The notes: generated by a model not told the origin, from the sequence alone. 64,000 nucleotides of DNA from DATKEJ01 sp963768715 (GCA_963768715.1 CAVYJC010000011.1:186001-250000), one strand, 5' to 3'. Counted from the first letter of the stretch, positions 18,918 through 28,569 are shown. Made by a program: numbers and translations.

Positions 18918-19901
18918 CTAAGAGTTTCGGGGAATCTGTGAGAACAGTTCAGGATCGATGAACTTTGACAGATCCGAGAGGGTGGCAAGGGAAGGCTGAG
19001 CACCTACTTGCGTAACGCTGAACGACGCCGCAAACACGGCGAGCTCCAAGGCTTGCCTGGCATCCCAACCCCACGAAAGCGCAAGGGCGAACGATCCATT
19101 GAACGCGTCGCCGGCCGCTGTGGAATCAACGGCGATGACCTGCGGGGCACGCACGAGTTGCACGCCATTCGGAGACACGAGCATTGCTCCCGAAGCCCCC
19201 AGCGTGACGACGACGTTTCCTACACCACGGTCAAGCAGGCGACGAGCTGCCTCTTCAGCCGAGCGAAGGTCCTGAACAGGAGCCCCGGACAGAGTTTCGA
19301 TCTCCAGTTCATTCGGTGTCAAGTAGTCGACAAGACGGACCAAATCATCCGGCAACGCCATCGCGGGAGCAGGATTGAGTACGACCAGGACACCGTCCTC
19401 GGCTGCCAGTTCGGCCGCCTTTTGGACCGTGCTGAGCGGTGTTTCCAACTGGAGCAGCAATACAGAGGCCTGATCGAGCAGGTGACGATTCTTGGCCACG
19501 TCTTCGGGCTCCAGTTTCATGTTGCAACCTGAAACGACAAGAATCTCATTCTGGCCGCTTGCATCCACCGTGATCAGAGCGACGCCTGTCGGCGTGCTGC
19601 CGTCGCGCAGCAAGGTATCCACTTGAACACCGTTCTCCATCATGCGCGCGGCCAGCTCGTCGCCGAAACTGTCCTTGCCAATCTTCCCGAGAAAGATAAC
19701 CTCACCACCAAGCCTAGCTGCCGCCACGGCTTGGTTGGCTCCCTTGCCGCCGGGATACGTTGCGAAGGAGTCACCAAATCGAGTCTCGCCCGGTTGCGGG
19801 AACTGGTCGCACGAAACCACCAGATCCATATTCGCGCTTCCTACCACCAGTACGCCTTGGTTCCCAGCCGTGCCTCGAGGTTGAGTAATGTTGGATGTCA
19901 T
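18918..19901 (-). CDS. rbsK: Ribokinase (PfkB family)
   Basis: 327 residues. Phosphorylates D-ribose or a related sugar with ATP. PfkB signatures are present: GSANMDLVVSCDQFPQPGET near the N-terminus, YPGGKGANQAVAAARLGG (signature 1, about 49-66), and the ATP/anion-hole motif DSTAAGDAFNGSFAL (signature 2) in which Asp is the catalytic base, with the C-terminal GAQPS ending typical of ribokinases. It follows the alcohol dehydrogenase gene by 30 bases on the same strand, suggesting a small sugar/polyol catabolic operon. Deoxyribose or another pentose is possible as substrate. Confidence 0.9.
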   Translation of the reverse strand: MTSNITQPRGTAGNQGVLVVGSANMDLVVSCDQFPQPGETRFGDSFATYPGGKGANQAVAAARLGGEVIFLGKIGKDSFGDELAARMMENGVQVDTLLRDGSTPTGVALITVDASGQNEILVVSGCNMKLEPEDVAKNRHLLDQASVLLLQLETPLSTVQKAAELAAEDGVLVVLNPAPAMALPDDLVRLVDYLTPNELEIETLSGAPVQDLRSAEEAARRLLDRGVGNVVVTLGASGAMLVSPNGVQLVRAPQVIAVDSTAAGDAFNGSFALALSWGWDARQALELAVFAASFSVTQVGAQPSLATLSDLSKFIDPELFSQIPRNS

Positions 19902-19931
19902 ACCGGTTGCCGTAGCCCAGTCATCGCTGGG

Positions 19932-20936
19932 TCAAGGCCTGAGGATTACTCTGAGGCCTTTTCGTTCCAACGCTATGTTGAATGCAGTGTCAAACTCGGC
20001 CAGATCGTAACGGTGTGTGACCAGGTCGAGAAGATCTATTTGCCCGCTCTCGACCAGATGAAGTGACCGATCGTAGACCTCCCTCATTCTTCGTGTCAGG
20101 AGCAGGGTGAGACCTTTCCTGCGAACGGATGAAGCCCGCAGCAGAATCGTGTCATCGGATGGAATGCCCGTAATGACTACCCGACCACCGGGTCTCGCTG
20201 CGTCGACTGCGGCCTGGATGGCATGGTGATCATTCGAAGCTTCGAAGGTGATATCGAGTCCTTCTGCGCAGGCCTCGGCAAGGTCCTGTGGATAGTTCAC
20301 GGCATCTGGATCCAGCACGAATGCGGCGCCGGATCGGCGAGCGGCTTCACGGCGGGTTGCAATCGGGTCGGCCGCCACGACGACAACCGCACCTTCTGCG
20401 AGGCAAACCCTTTGTATCAGCAGTCCGATGGGGCCGCACCCGAATATACCGACGCGTCTTCCTCGGGAAAGGTGACCGAGATCGGCTGCATGCAATGCGA
20501 TCCCGAGGGGTTCCAGCAGCGCGCCTTCTTCGTCACTCATCGAGTCGGGGAGAGGATGGAGCCTGCCCGCCGGCCAGGCCATGTAAGCTCGAAGCGCCCC
20601 GTCTTCTGTTCCCTGTCCCGCGAACCGGAGAGCCACGCACAGATTTGTGTTGCCTTCTGCACAATATCGGCAAGACCCGCATGGGATCGACGGGTCGACG
20701 GCCACGCGAAGCCCCTTCTGGTGGCCCGACGCAATGGTAGCCGCAAACTCATGTCCAAGAATAAGCGGCTTCGTCAAATGCACGTCACCAATACTGCCTT
20801 CTTCGAGCCAGTGCAGATCGGAGCCACAGATGCCAACGGCCGCAACACGAAGAAGGACCTCGCCACCTCGCGGGGTCGGAGCCTCTTCTTCGCACAACCG
20901 GAGGTCGTTCCTCTTGTATAAACGCAGGGTGCGCAC
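19932..20936 (-). CDS. Zinc-dependent medium-chain alcohol/polyol dehydrogenase
   Basis: 334 residues, GTG start. MDR-family NAD(P)-dependent dehydrogenase of the sorbitol/threonine/galactitol dehydrogenase type. Catalytic zinc ligands C37 (GICGSD) and H62-E63 (GHEF) and all four structural-zinc cysteines (C86, C89, C92, C100 in CGSCRYCAEGNTNLC) are present; the Rossmann motif GIFGCGPIG is at about 163-171. First gene of a two-gene unit with the ribokinase, so it may oxidise a sugar alcohol whose product is then phosphorylated; this is inference from linkage. Confidence 0.88.
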   Translation of the reverse strand: MRTLRLYKRNDLRLCEEEAPTPRGGEVLLRVAAVGICGSDLHWLEEGSIGDVHLTKPLILGHEFAATIASGHQKGLRVAVDPSIPCGSCRYCAEGNTNLCVALRFAGQGTEDGALRAYMAWPAGRLHPLPDSMSDEEGALLEPLGIALHAADLGHLSRGRRVGIFGCGPIGLLIQRVCLAEGAVVVVAADPIATRREAARRSGAAFVLDPDAVNYPQDLAEACAEGLDITFEASNDHHAIQAAVDAARPGGRVVITGIPSDDTILLRASSVRRKGLTLLLTRRMREVYDRSLHLVESGQIDLLDLVTHRYDLAEFDTAFNIALERKGLRVILRP

Positions 20937-21340
20937 GGTACTAAGCTGAGCTCATTTCGTTGCTTTCAATAAGAAACGGTTGGTTGAAAGCCAAAGGTAG
21001 CTTGAGATTCTTCGTGATCGTCAGAAATTGTCCCCGTGTCGAAGAGAAAGACGACGCGGCCAGGCTACTAGACGCTGCCTGGACGCTGCAAGCTGATTCG
21101 GAGTACACAGCTTCGAACCCGGTTGTCGATGGTGTCAGGCTTATCTTCCGTGACGGACGGCTCGGACCATCCGAGACGCCCGATGACCTTCCGGTCACGG
21201 TGGAGCGCCGGACGTTGGGCCCCAAGGTTTTGCATTACCTTCGCCGTTCGTGAATCGGTTAGCGGGGTGGTATTCATCGTTAGCCCCTTTCCCGGAACGG
21301 CGGCACATAGAGCAAGCCGCTCGAAAGCAAACATAGAGGC
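20937..21340. other. Divergent promoter region, no gene recognised
   Basis: 404 bases between the minus-strand dehydrogenase and the plus-strand esterase, so both promoters should lie here. A 97-codon open frame at 20960-21253 has no recognisable protein features and I regard it as chance. I see no palindrome strong enough to call an operator. Confidence 0.4.
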
Positions 21341-23887
21341 ATGAAGATCCGAGACAGAGAGAGGTGGTCGAGCAGGCGGTGGGTGAGTCGATCGCCAGGC
21401 GGGATCGTTGTCGCCTGGTTTTTCGTGGTGGTCACCGCGGCTATTTCTCAAAGTTCGATAGCAGGCGCGCAGCCCCAGGAGTTGACATCGAAGTTCGAAG
21501 TCCGTGCTCACACATTTCAGGGCTTCACCATGCCATACCGTTTGTACGTCCCCGAGACTTACGACGGCAGCCGGGCGCACCCGTTGATCGTCACCTTTCA
21601 CGGCTCCGGGGAACGGGGAACGAACAACACATCGCAGATCGCCATACACCGGATTGCCACGGCTTGGGCCGACACCCGTGTCCAGTCTCTCTATGCGCCG
21701 TTCGTCGTGTCGCCACAAGTTCCCCCAAACGGTAGATGGGAGGATGTCGTTCTCGGCTCCTCCTCGGCGCCGATTCGTAAGGAAATGGCGACCGTGCTCG
21801 ACTTGCTCGACAGTTTGTCGGTGGAGTTCAATATCGATCAGGATCGCGTCTATGCTACCGGCCTTTCGCTCGGTGGCTACGGTACGTTCGATGCGGTCTA
21901 CAGGGATCCGTCGCGATTCGCCGCCGCCCTCGCAATGAGTGGAGGCTACAGCCCGCTTCTTGCGGATTCCATCGGTAACGTGCCATTCTGGATCATCCAT
22001 GGAGAAACCGACGGCACGGTATCGCCGCTGTTCTCGAAGAACATGGTCACAGCGTTCGAGAGGCTGGGACGGGAGGCGTTTTATACAAATTGCGGCTACT
22101 TCAACTGTCACGCCAAGAGCTCTGTGCAACTCGACTCGGCGATGGCGACGCGCCCCGATCTAGTCTTTATGGGTGTCCCCAACGTTGGCCACGGACCGTG
22201 GGCGCCGTGGTACGACGATCCAAGAATTGAAGACTGGCTCTTGAGCAAGCATCGCCTGAGGCCGGGTTTACTCTCGATTCTTTCACCCTCCCTGGCCGAA
22301 CTTCTGCAAGGTACGGCCAGCCTCCAGTGGACCGGGGGAGAGGTCACCGACTCCGTCGAGGTGATGTTCAGCGCGACGCCGGCCGAAGGATGGATGCGCC
22401 TCGCCGGGCCCATTCTCAATGCGGGAAGTCTTGAAATCGACACCTCGCTGCTGCCGGACACGCCGTTTGGACGGTTCGAGATCGTGCTCCTCAACGCAGA
22501 CGGCCTTGCCGTTGCACGCGAGAAATCGCCGTTCTTCGTAATCGACAACGCGGGAGACAGCCCGCCCGTCATCGAACTGATCGATCTCGATTTCAGGACG
22601 CCGATCAGCTTCATGGGTGATTCGATCGATCTGATGCTTCGCGCGGGAGATCCGGAAAGCGACAGCCTGGCAGCAATTCTAAGCTATAGCTCAGACGGCG
22701 GCAGCACGTTTTCCGCTCTCGACGATTTCGACATGATGTCAGCGCCCGACATCATGCTGAAGACGGTGGACTTGACGACTCTGCCGAATGCTGACGAGGC
22801 AGTATTCCGGGTCGAGGTGACTGACGGCGTCAACACGTCATTCGCGCGATCGCCCGCATTTCGAAAGGCGACACCCCGCGAGACGAGTACGTACGTCCAA
22901 CATCCGGAGGGATCGGGCAGCGCACGTGTGCGGATCAGTTTCGTCGATCCGGAGGAGCTGACCGGGCACAAATACAGGGTCAGCTTCCAGGTGCCGGAGG
23001 ATGCGCAGAAGACGTATTCCGTCCGCGATCTCGACACGAACACAGAAGCGTTAGTTAACGCTCCGGTCACCGGATTTGAAGGTCCCGCATTCGACGGCAT
23101 TCGTCTAACGATCTTTGACGTCGTTAAAGCCGAAGAGGACAGGGACCTGACGGGATGGACGGTCGGTGATGCCACGCTGAACGCGAGTATTCGTTCACCG
23201 AGAGTCTCCCTGGGAGGCGAATCGATTCAGTGTCTGGCAACACCTGCCGACTACCGCATCACGTTTCATGGGGAAACCGTGGATACGACTTCGTCTCTGT
23301 TCGATTTCGACCCGGTGCCGATTCGATTCGAAGTCCAGAATCTCACGTCCGGGGGGAGCAGAGACGTGCTTTTCGACGACGCGGATGCGAACGCAATACC
23401 GTCCAACGGTGAGCGGATGTACATCCTCGAGGAGGATGGTGAGGGTCAGTTGCTTCCAGCGTGGATGTTCACGTTCGTTCGCGGCAACCCGGATCGTGGG
23501 CCGGAAGACGGCGATGTCTTCGAACTCGTAACACGGAAGCCGGCTAACGAAACCGACGTCTACGATTTTGTCGGAATGATCGGGGTTGGCGTCGAGCGCG
23601 ACGAAGTCCCACCGGCCGGATTTCGCCTGTATCAGAATTATCCCAACCCGTTCTCGGATGCGACGACGATTCCGTACGAACTGGACGGTCCGGCCGCCGT
23701 AGCGCTGTCCGTTTATGATGTGCTGGGGCGCCAGATTGGATCTTTCGACGAGGGCCTGGAGCGGCCCGGGGTCCATCGCATTCGCTTTACGATGCGGCTC
23801 CCCGCCGGTGTCTACTTCTACAGGCTGCGGGTCGGCAACAAGGGGTCGGAGACGTCCTCAACGAGCCGAATGCTGGTCGTGCATTGA
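21341..23887 (+). CDS. Secreted alpha/beta-hydrolase (esterase) with T9SS sorting domain
   Basis: 848 residues. A long N-terminal signal (hydrophobic 21-37, AGA before Q44) precedes a PHB-depolymerase/feruloyl-esterase-like hydrolase domain (about 50-305): oxyanion segment VTFHGSGERG, nucleophile Ser176 in GLSLGGYG, Asp224 in HGETDGTVSP and His284 in VGHGPW form a complete triad. Beta-sandwich regions follow, and the last 90 residues are a type IX secretion C-terminal domain with the FRLYQNYPNPFSDATTIPY signature, a YDVLGRQI strand and LPAGVYFYRL. It should be exported and either released or anchored by the Por system. No polysaccharide or polymer gene next to it identifies the substrate. Confidence 0.9.
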   Translation: MKIRDRERWSSRRWVSRSPGGIVVAWFFVVVTAAISQSSIAGAQPQELTSKFEVRAHTFQGFTMPYRLYVPETYDGSRAHPLIVTFHGSGERGTNNTSQIAIHRIATAWADTRVQSLYAPFVVSPQVPPNGRWEDVVLGSSSAPIRKEMATVLDLLDSLSVEFNIDQDRVYATGLSLGGYGTFDAVYRDPSRFAAALAMSGGYSPLLADSIGNVPFWIIHGETDGTVSPLFSKNMVTAFERLGREAFYTNCGYFNCHAKSSVQLDSAMATRPDLVFMGVPNVGHGPWAPWYDDPRIEDWLLSKHRLRPGLLSILSPSLAELLQGTASLQWTGGEVTDSVEVMFSATPAEGWMRLAGPILNAGSLEIDTSLLPDTPFGRFEIVLLNADGLAVAREKSPFFVIDNAGDSPPVIELIDLDFRTPISFMGDSIDLMLRAGDPESDSLAAILSYSSDGGSTFSALDDFDMMSAPDIMLKTVDLTTLPNADEAVFRVEVTDGVNTSFARSPAFRKATPRETSTYVQHPEGSGSARVRISFVDPEELTGHKYRVSFQVPEDAQKTYSVRDLDTNTEALVNAPVTGFEGPAFDGIRLTIFDVVKAEEDRDLTGWTVGDATLNASIRSPRVSLGGESIQCLATPADYRITFHGETVDTTSSLFDFDPVPIRFEVQNLTSGGSRDVLFDDADANAIPSNGERMYILEEDGEGQLLPAWMFTFVRGNPDRGPEDGDVFELVTRKPANETDVYDFVGMIGVGVERDEVPPAGFRLYQNYPNPFSDATTIPYELDGPAAVALSVYDVLGRQIGSFDEGLERPGVHRIRFTMRLPAGVYFYRLRVGNKGSETSSTSRMLVVH

Positions 23888-23998
23888 GAGCGAAGAACCA
23901 TTTGCGTGTGAGGTACTCCAGGTCGATAATGTGCCTCGCGCAGCTGGACTTCTCTTCCGGCCGGTCGAATCACGAAAGAACCCACACCTGAGCACAAA

Positions 23999-24730
23999 AT
24001 GTGGCGAAAATACTTCACGAAGCTGCCGACGCCACTGAGGCGATTCGCGTTTCAGTTGCTTGCGCCCGTTCGGAGGGTCGTGTGGCGTCTCCGGCGCCAT
24101 CCGCGTTACTTCGAGGAATCGGATCGGCGGACATTCTTTCGAAAGGCATTTTACGCGCTGCATTTCAACGAAATCGACGGCGACTATTGTGAATTTGGAT
24201 GCCACACCGGACTGACGTTCGGGCTGGCCTATCGCGAGTCTCGGAGGATCGGCTACACGTCTCAACAATGGGCATTCGACTCATTCGCCGGGATGCCTGA
24301 GCATGTGTCAGACGCCGACGACCACCCTTCGTGGAAACCGGGCGGCAGGGTTACAACCGTGCCGCAGTTTCGCGACATCTGTGCGAGGAACGGTATCGGT
24401 ACCGAGGAATACACGATCGTCCAGGGTTTTTACAATGATACCCTTACCGATGCAGCGTCGGCTGCGGGCCTCCCATCGAACGTGGCGCTCGCCTACATAG
24501 ATTGCGACCTGTACAGTTCGACCGCCGAGGTCTTACGGTTCCTTTCGCCGAGACTCAAGAACGGGATGATTGTCGCGTTCGACGACTACTTCTGTTGGTC
24601 GCGCTCCGGCACGTCGGGTGAGCGAAAGGCGCTCCTGGAGTTTGCGAAAAGCCATCCCGATTGGTCGTTCGTTCCATATGCACGCTTCGGGTGGGCGGGG
24701 CAGTCCTTCGTCGTTGAATCGGCCCGATGA
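23999..24730 (+). CDS. TylF/MycF-family O-methyltransferase
   Basis: 243 residues. SAM-dependent methyltransferase of the macrocin O-methyltransferase type: EIDGDYCEFGCHTGLTFGLA is the SAM-binding loop, AFDSFAGMPE the characteristic second motif, then YIDCDLYSSTAEVL and IVAFDDYFCW with the paired metal-ligand aspartates. Family members methylate sugar hydroxyls of macrolides and, in environmental bacteria, often surface-glycan sugars. The gene stands alone 110 bases after the esterase, so the acceptor cannot be inferred. Confidence 0.85.
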   Translation: MWRKYFTKLPTPLRRFAFQLLAPVRRVVWRLRRHPRYFEESDRRTFFRKAFYALHFNEIDGDYCEFGCHTGLTFGLAYRESRRIGYTSQQWAFDSFAGMPEHVSDADDHPSWKPGGRVTTVPQFRDICARNGIGTEEYTIVQGFYNDTLTDAASAAGLPSNVALAYIDCDLYSSTAEVLRFLSPRLKNGMIVAFDDYFCWSRSGTSGERKALLEFAKSHPDWSFVPYARFGWAGQSFVVESAR

Positions 24731-24924
24731 ACGCAGCCGGGCGACGGTCTTCCCGTTCCCGAATCCGCCCGCCATCACGATCTTCACGTAATCTTGACAC
24801 AGACGAGGCCGGGCCGTAGCTTCATGGAATAGAGTGGTCGGTGCTAACTCATTCGTCGCAGGTCGACGACAGACACTCCCGGATGTCTAAGGCAATGTTT
24901 TTCTCTCAAATAGTGTCACCGACC

Positions 24925-24952
24925 CCGACTTCGGACGCCGGACGCCGGACGC
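24925..24952. repeat. Heptanucleotide repeat CGGACGC
   Basis: Four units (CCGACTT then CGGACGC three times) end two bases before the stop-codon triplet of the oxidoreductase gene at 24954. On the opposite strand the unit reads GGCGTCC, identical to the array at 46882-46916. Confidence 0.85.
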
Positions 24953-24953
24953 C

Positions 24954-26123
24954 CTACCCATGAAAGCGAGCGGCTTCTTCGCCGCCGGTACCGGTTTCAA
25001 GCGAGCGCCAGCGGAACTTCTCGAGCCACGGATTCGAATTGCTTTCCACCATGTCAGCGATGAGTGGGCCGAGAATGGGCGCAAACTTGAAGCCGTGCCC
25101 GCTTCCCCCTGAAGCGACGGAGAGACCCGTCGCTTCAGGGTGGTGATCTATCAGGAAATGCTCGTCGAGCGTGTCGCAATAGAGGCATCGGCGCGTGTAC
25201 ACGATCGGTGCATCGGCGAGGGCGGGCAATGCATCGGCGAGGAATCGCCTCAGGTTGCGTTCGTCTTCTTCCGTAACGACCCGCGGCGCGTCGGGGTGCA
25301 GGCGCAAGCCAACGCCGTGTGTCGCGACCTTTACTACGCGCTCTCTTGGATGTACGGGGAAACCGTACCAACCCGTTCTCGCTACGTCGGCCGTAAACGT
25401 CGCAAAAAGGGGAGGGGTGAAATAGTCGGGCTGGACCGGTTTGAGATGGAACACGGGATGCCCGGTCACTTTCATGACAGGCGACAAATCAGGCAAAAGA
25501 ACGGGAGTCCACGCGCCGGCTGCTACGACAACGTGGCCGGCATGAATGACTTCGCCGGCCTGCGTGCGCACCCCTGCCATGCGACCGTTTGACTTGACGA
25601 GTTCCACGACCGCTGAGCCGAGATGCAGTTGGACACCAAGGGATGCGGCCTCTGCGGCCAACGCTGCCGACACCCTGCCGCTTTCCGCAAAACCTCCGAC
25701 CGCATGGTAGAATCCGTCGACGTAGGCCCCCGACCAGGCGGGAAAGCGTCGCTCAATTTCTTTCGCATCGAGTCGCTCCGGTGCATGACCCCTGCTCAGC
25801 AGCGATCGATAACTCTCGTATTCAAAACCACCGGGCGCCATCGCCTCTCGGGTGAGCATCGTGACCCCGGACTCATGGTAGAGCTCCTCGTCGAACGACA
25901 CATTCCATTCGCGCCATCCTTCGATTGCACGCTCTACCATTTCCATGTACAACAGGTCCACCCCATATTCCATCCGCACGACCTTGCTGATGTCGGTCGA
26001 TGCTGCGAGCGGATTGGGGATGGGTCCCGGATCGACAAGGGTCACCCCGTGCCCCCGACGCTTCAGTTCGATAGCCGCGGTGAGACCGAAGATTCCACCG
26101 CCGACGATTAGGATGTCGTTCAT
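24954..26123 (-). CDS. FAD-dependent oxidoreductase (sarcosine / N-methyl amino acid oxidase-like)
   Basis: 389 residues from the ATG at 26123. An upstream in-frame extension to 26345 runs through heptad repeats and is not coding. The N-terminal dinucleotide-binding motif is DILIVGGGIFGLTAAIELKR with the acidic residue in VTLVDPG. The C-terminal part carries two monomeric sarcosine oxidase (MSOX) features: RRCLYCDTLDEHFLIDHHP, where the first Cys is placed like the covalent-FAD cysteine, and GGSGHGFKFAPILG. It probably oxidises a secondary amine such as an N-methyl amino acid, with oxygen as acceptor. Single gene; both ends touch heptad repeats. Confidence 0.85.
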   Translation of the reverse strand: MNDILIVGGGIFGLTAAIELKRRGHGVTLVDPGPIPNPLAASTDISKVVRMEYGVDLLYMEMVERAIEGWREWNVSFDEELYHESGVTMLTREAMAPGGFEYESYRSLLSRGHAPERLDAKEIERRFPAWSGAYVDGFYHAVGGFAESGRVSAALAAEAASLGVQLHLGSAVVELVKSNGRMAGVRTQAGEVIHAGHVVVAAGAWTPVLLPDLSPVMKVTGHPVFHLKPVQPDYFTPPLFATFTADVARTGWYGFPVHPRERVVKVATHGVGLRLHPDAPRVVTEEDERNLRRFLADALPALADAPIVYTRRCLYCDTLDEHFLIDHHPEATGLSVASGGSGHGFKFAPILGPLIADMVESNSNPWLEKFRWRSLETGTGGEEAARFHG

Positions 26124-26125
26124 GA

Positions 26126-26181
26126 GCAATTCAGGATGAAGAATTCGGAATGCAGAATTCAGGATGCAGAATTCAGAATGT
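26126..26181. repeat. Heptanucleotide repeat, AGAATTC/AGGATGC type, eight units
   Basis: From 26126 the sequence splits cleanly into 7-base units (GCAATTC, AGGATGA, AGAATTC, GGAATGC, AGAATTC, AGGATGC, AGAATTC, AGAATGT), starting two bases after the start codon triplet of the oxidoreductase. AGAATTC alternates with AGGATGC-like units, so a 14-base higher-order period is also visible. Confidence 0.8.
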
Positions 26182-26330
26182 AGGGCAGGTTTGTTAACAC
26201 GGCAGGCGGTGACCGTCATCGACCTCTTACTGCACCGAGTTGAGCTGCCTGCCCGACCGTTCCGGAAATAATCTGGGGCCGGTGATCCAATTCGGGCGTC
26301 GATTACGCGTTCACTGTAATGGTTGTCGCT

Positions 26331-26373
26331 ATGTCGCTTCGACATTTCTCCGCCTCAGCGTTCCGCGCTGAGG
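26331..26373. promoter_or_regulatory. Paired inverted repeats upstream of the BTAD regulator
   Basis: Two adjacent perfect inverted repeats: ATGTCG / CGACAT with a 3-base spacer (26331-26345) and CCTCAGCG / CGCTGAGG with a 5-base spacer (26353-26373). They lie in the divergent region between the oxidoreductase and the first BTAD gene. They could be operators, a leader hairpin pair or part of a small RNA; there is no T run to make them terminators. Confidence 0.4.
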
Positions 26374-26604
26374 GTTGTGACGAGGTGGCGTTAATTCGAG
26401 ACTACTCGGGATACAGCCTCGCGTCAAATTAGTTGGCTGGCGGGTGGTGAGTCGTTCGGAGTTGGCACATCTTCCGAGCGGTTCGGTGCTACGTCTGCCG
26501 AACGGATACCGGTCATGGAAGGCCTGCAATTGGCTAATCGATCAGCTCAGGCAACGAGCGATTCTGGACACGAGGCGGTCGTACGCGCACTTCTACCACA
26601 CGCT

Positions 26605-27396
26605 ATGAACCTTCGAGCCACGTTTTTTGGTAAGTTCCTCTTGCGGCATGGCGACTCTGTAATCGAGAACATCAAGTCTCAGAAGTCCCTTGAGTTGTTC
26701 GCATACCTTCTTCTTCGGCGACAGGCGCACTCACGCGAGTCGGTTGCAGATCTTATCTGGGGCGATCATGCCTCGACGGAACAGTCGCGTAAGTATCTGC
26801 GGAACACCCTCTGGCAACTGCAGAAGCATCTGGCGCCACAGATACCGGACGATCTGACGATTCTGGAAGCTGATGCGCGGACTATTACAGTAAATCCGGC
26901 GATCTCGGTTTCGACGGATGTCGAGGAGTTCGAATCCGCCTTCGACGAGGTAAGGGATGTGGACGGCGCCTTGCTCACAAAGGAGCAGGCGTCGAATCTG
27001 CGCCGGGCACTGGATATGTACAGCGGCCCGTTTCTTGGCGGATGGTTCAGTGACTGGTGCCTCGTACAGCGGGAGCGTTCGCAACATATGGTCCTTCTGG
27101 TGCTCGACAAATTGATGGCCTACGCCGCGAGCCAGGGCGAATACGAGTCCGGGATCTTCTACGGAGAAAGAATTCTCCAATTCGACCGAGCACGTGAGGT
27201 AACCCACAGGAATCTGATGATGCTCTTCTATCTCGCAGGAGATCGTTCGAGTGCAGTCCGCCAGTATCAGCTCTGCGAGTCGATACTGAAGGAAGAGTTG
27301 GACATTTCACCTTCAGAGCGAACTCGTACGGTGCTCGAGTCGATTCGGAATGAGACGCTCGAAAAGGATGCAGCGAAGGAGGAATTACGCAAATAG
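26605..27396 (+). CDS. BTAD-type transcriptional regulator, copy 1
   Basis: 263 residues from the ATG at 26605, chosen because it aligns with the start of copy 2; an ATG at 26515 would add 30 residues. The N-terminal half is an OmpR-like winged helix (ATFFGKFLL..., SLELFAYLLLRRQAHSRESVADLIWG, KYLRNTLWQLQK) and the C-terminal half a bacterial transcriptional activator (BTAD) helical domain (SNLRRALDMYSGPFLGGWFSDW, REVTHRNLMMLFYLAGDRSSAVRQY, EELDISPSERT). It resembles the SARP/AfsR core without ATPase or sensor domains. It precedes a paralogue and the pseudopilin-like genes, so these may be its targets, but that is inference. Confidence 0.83.
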   Translation: MNLRATFFGKFLLRHGDSVIENIKSQKSLELFAYLLLRRQAHSRESVADLIWGDHASTEQSRKYLRNTLWQLQKHLAPQIPDDLTILEADARTITVNPAISVSTDVEEFESAFDEVRDVDGALLTKEQASNLRRALDMYSGPFLGGWFSDWCLVQRERSQHMVLLVLDKLMAYAASQGEYESGIFYGERILQFDRAREVTHRNLMMLFYLAGDRSSAVRQYQLCESILKEELDISPSERTRTVLESIRNETLEKDAAKEELRK

Positions 27397-27654
27397 GACG
27401 CAAGAAGGACGGTTGATTGACGCAAATGAGACGGTTCGCGAATACATTATTGCAAGATGCTGGGTGGTGGCGGTCCGGGGGCGGATCCGGTGTCTACTCC
27501 ACATCTTCGGAGGTAAGAGCAAGGGGAGCGCGTTTTGGCCTTGCAAGAAGACTGGTCTTCTTTAATGAGAGGAATTCCGAACAACGGAAACCTCGCTTGA
27601 AAAGCACGTTGGTGCTAGCCACATCTGTGAATGATCAACGTGGAGAGGCGTCCA

Positions 27655-28569
27655 ATGGATGATATTTTACAAGTCACACTTCTGGGACGATTTGAGGCGA
27701 CGTGGAATGGGCAGCCGGTCGCCGGATTCGAACACGCAAAAGCGCGCGAGCTTTTCAGCTACTTGTTGCTGCATCGCGAAAAGCCCAATTCAAGAGAACT
27801 CATAGCCAGCTCCCTCTGGGGTGGCCACTACACGACCGAAGTCTCGAAGAAATACCTTCGGAAAGCCCTTTGGCAACTCAATGAATGCCTGGCTGGGTGC
27901 TCTGAGGAGATACGGAACGACTTGATTGTCGCCGATGCAAACTGGCTCGAGCTGAAAATGATTGACCCGCTCTGGCTGGATGTGGCATTTGTCGACAATG
28001 CATACGCCGCGGTAAAGGGGCTCCCCGGCTTCCGAATTAATAAGGAAACCGCCGACGTTATCTCGAACGTTGTCGATCTCTATCGAGGAGATCTCCTCGA
28101 AGGTGAATACCAGGAATGGTCTTTCTACGATAACGTGAGGTATCGTCAGGCCGTCCTCATTCTCCTTGACAAGCTGATGGACTACAGCCTGGCCCACGGC
28201 GAATACGAGTCGACGCTCCAATACGGTGAACGCGTGCTCCGATGTGACCCCGCGCGAGAGTTCACCCACCTCAAACTAATGCGTGCGTACTACGAACTCG
28301 GAGATCGTACCGGAGCAATTCACCAATTCAACCGCTGCCGACAGGTCCTTCACGACGAACTCGACGTTAATCCGTCGCACGAAGCGGTCAAACTCTTCGA
28401 ACTGATCCGAAATGACGAGGCCTCGGAGATGTCTCTCATTCCTGGTGGAGGCGCCAGGGATGGGGAAGGACGCGGAGGCTCTGGGTCGGGTCTTGAACTG
28501 GTCGTTGGCGGATCCAACCTGACCTCCGAACAAGAGCAACAACTCCAGAGACTCATCGCCGGCGCCTGA
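27655..28569 (+). CDS. BTAD-type transcriptional regulator, copy 2
   Basis: 304 residues from the ATG at 27655, preceded by GGAGAGG at correct spacing. Same architecture as copy 1 (QVTLLGRFEATWNGQPVAGF, ARELFSYLLLHREKPNSRELIASSLWG, KYLRKALWQLNE; then the BTAD part with REFTHLKLMRAYYELGDRTGAIHQF and HDELDVNPS). The paralogues clearly arose by tandem duplication but have diverged strongly. This copy adds a Gly/Ser-rich linker and an ending TSEQEQQLQRLIAG. No ligand or phosphorylation domain is visible. Confidence 0.85.
   Translation: MDDILQVTLLGRFEATWNGQPVAGFEHAKARELFSYLLLHREKPNSRELIASSLWGGHYTTEVSKKYLRKALWQLNECLAGCSEEIRNDLIVADANWLELKMIDPLWLDVAFVDNAYAAVKGLPGFRINKETADVISNVVDLYRGDLLEGEYQEWSFYDNVRYRQAVLILLDKLMDYSLAHGEYESTLQYGERVLRCDPAREFTHLKLMRAYYELGDRTGAIHQFNRCRQVLHDELDVNPSHEAVKLFELIRNDEASEMSLIPGGGARDGEGRGGSGSGLELVVGGSNLTSEQEQQLQRLIAGA

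Noticed and set aside
20960..21253. 97-codon plus-strand frame in the divergent region
   Set aside because: No ribosome binding site, no recognisable motif, and it occupies the only place for two divergent promoters.
21068..22129. 353-codon minus-strand open frame
   Set aside because: Overlaps the 5' half of the T9SS esterase including its catalytic Ser and Asp; no recognisable protein features.
24954..26345. Longer start for the FAD oxidoreductase at 26345
   Set aside because: The extra 74 codons run through the heptad array and a hairpin; the dinucleotide-binding motif begins right at the ATG at 26123.
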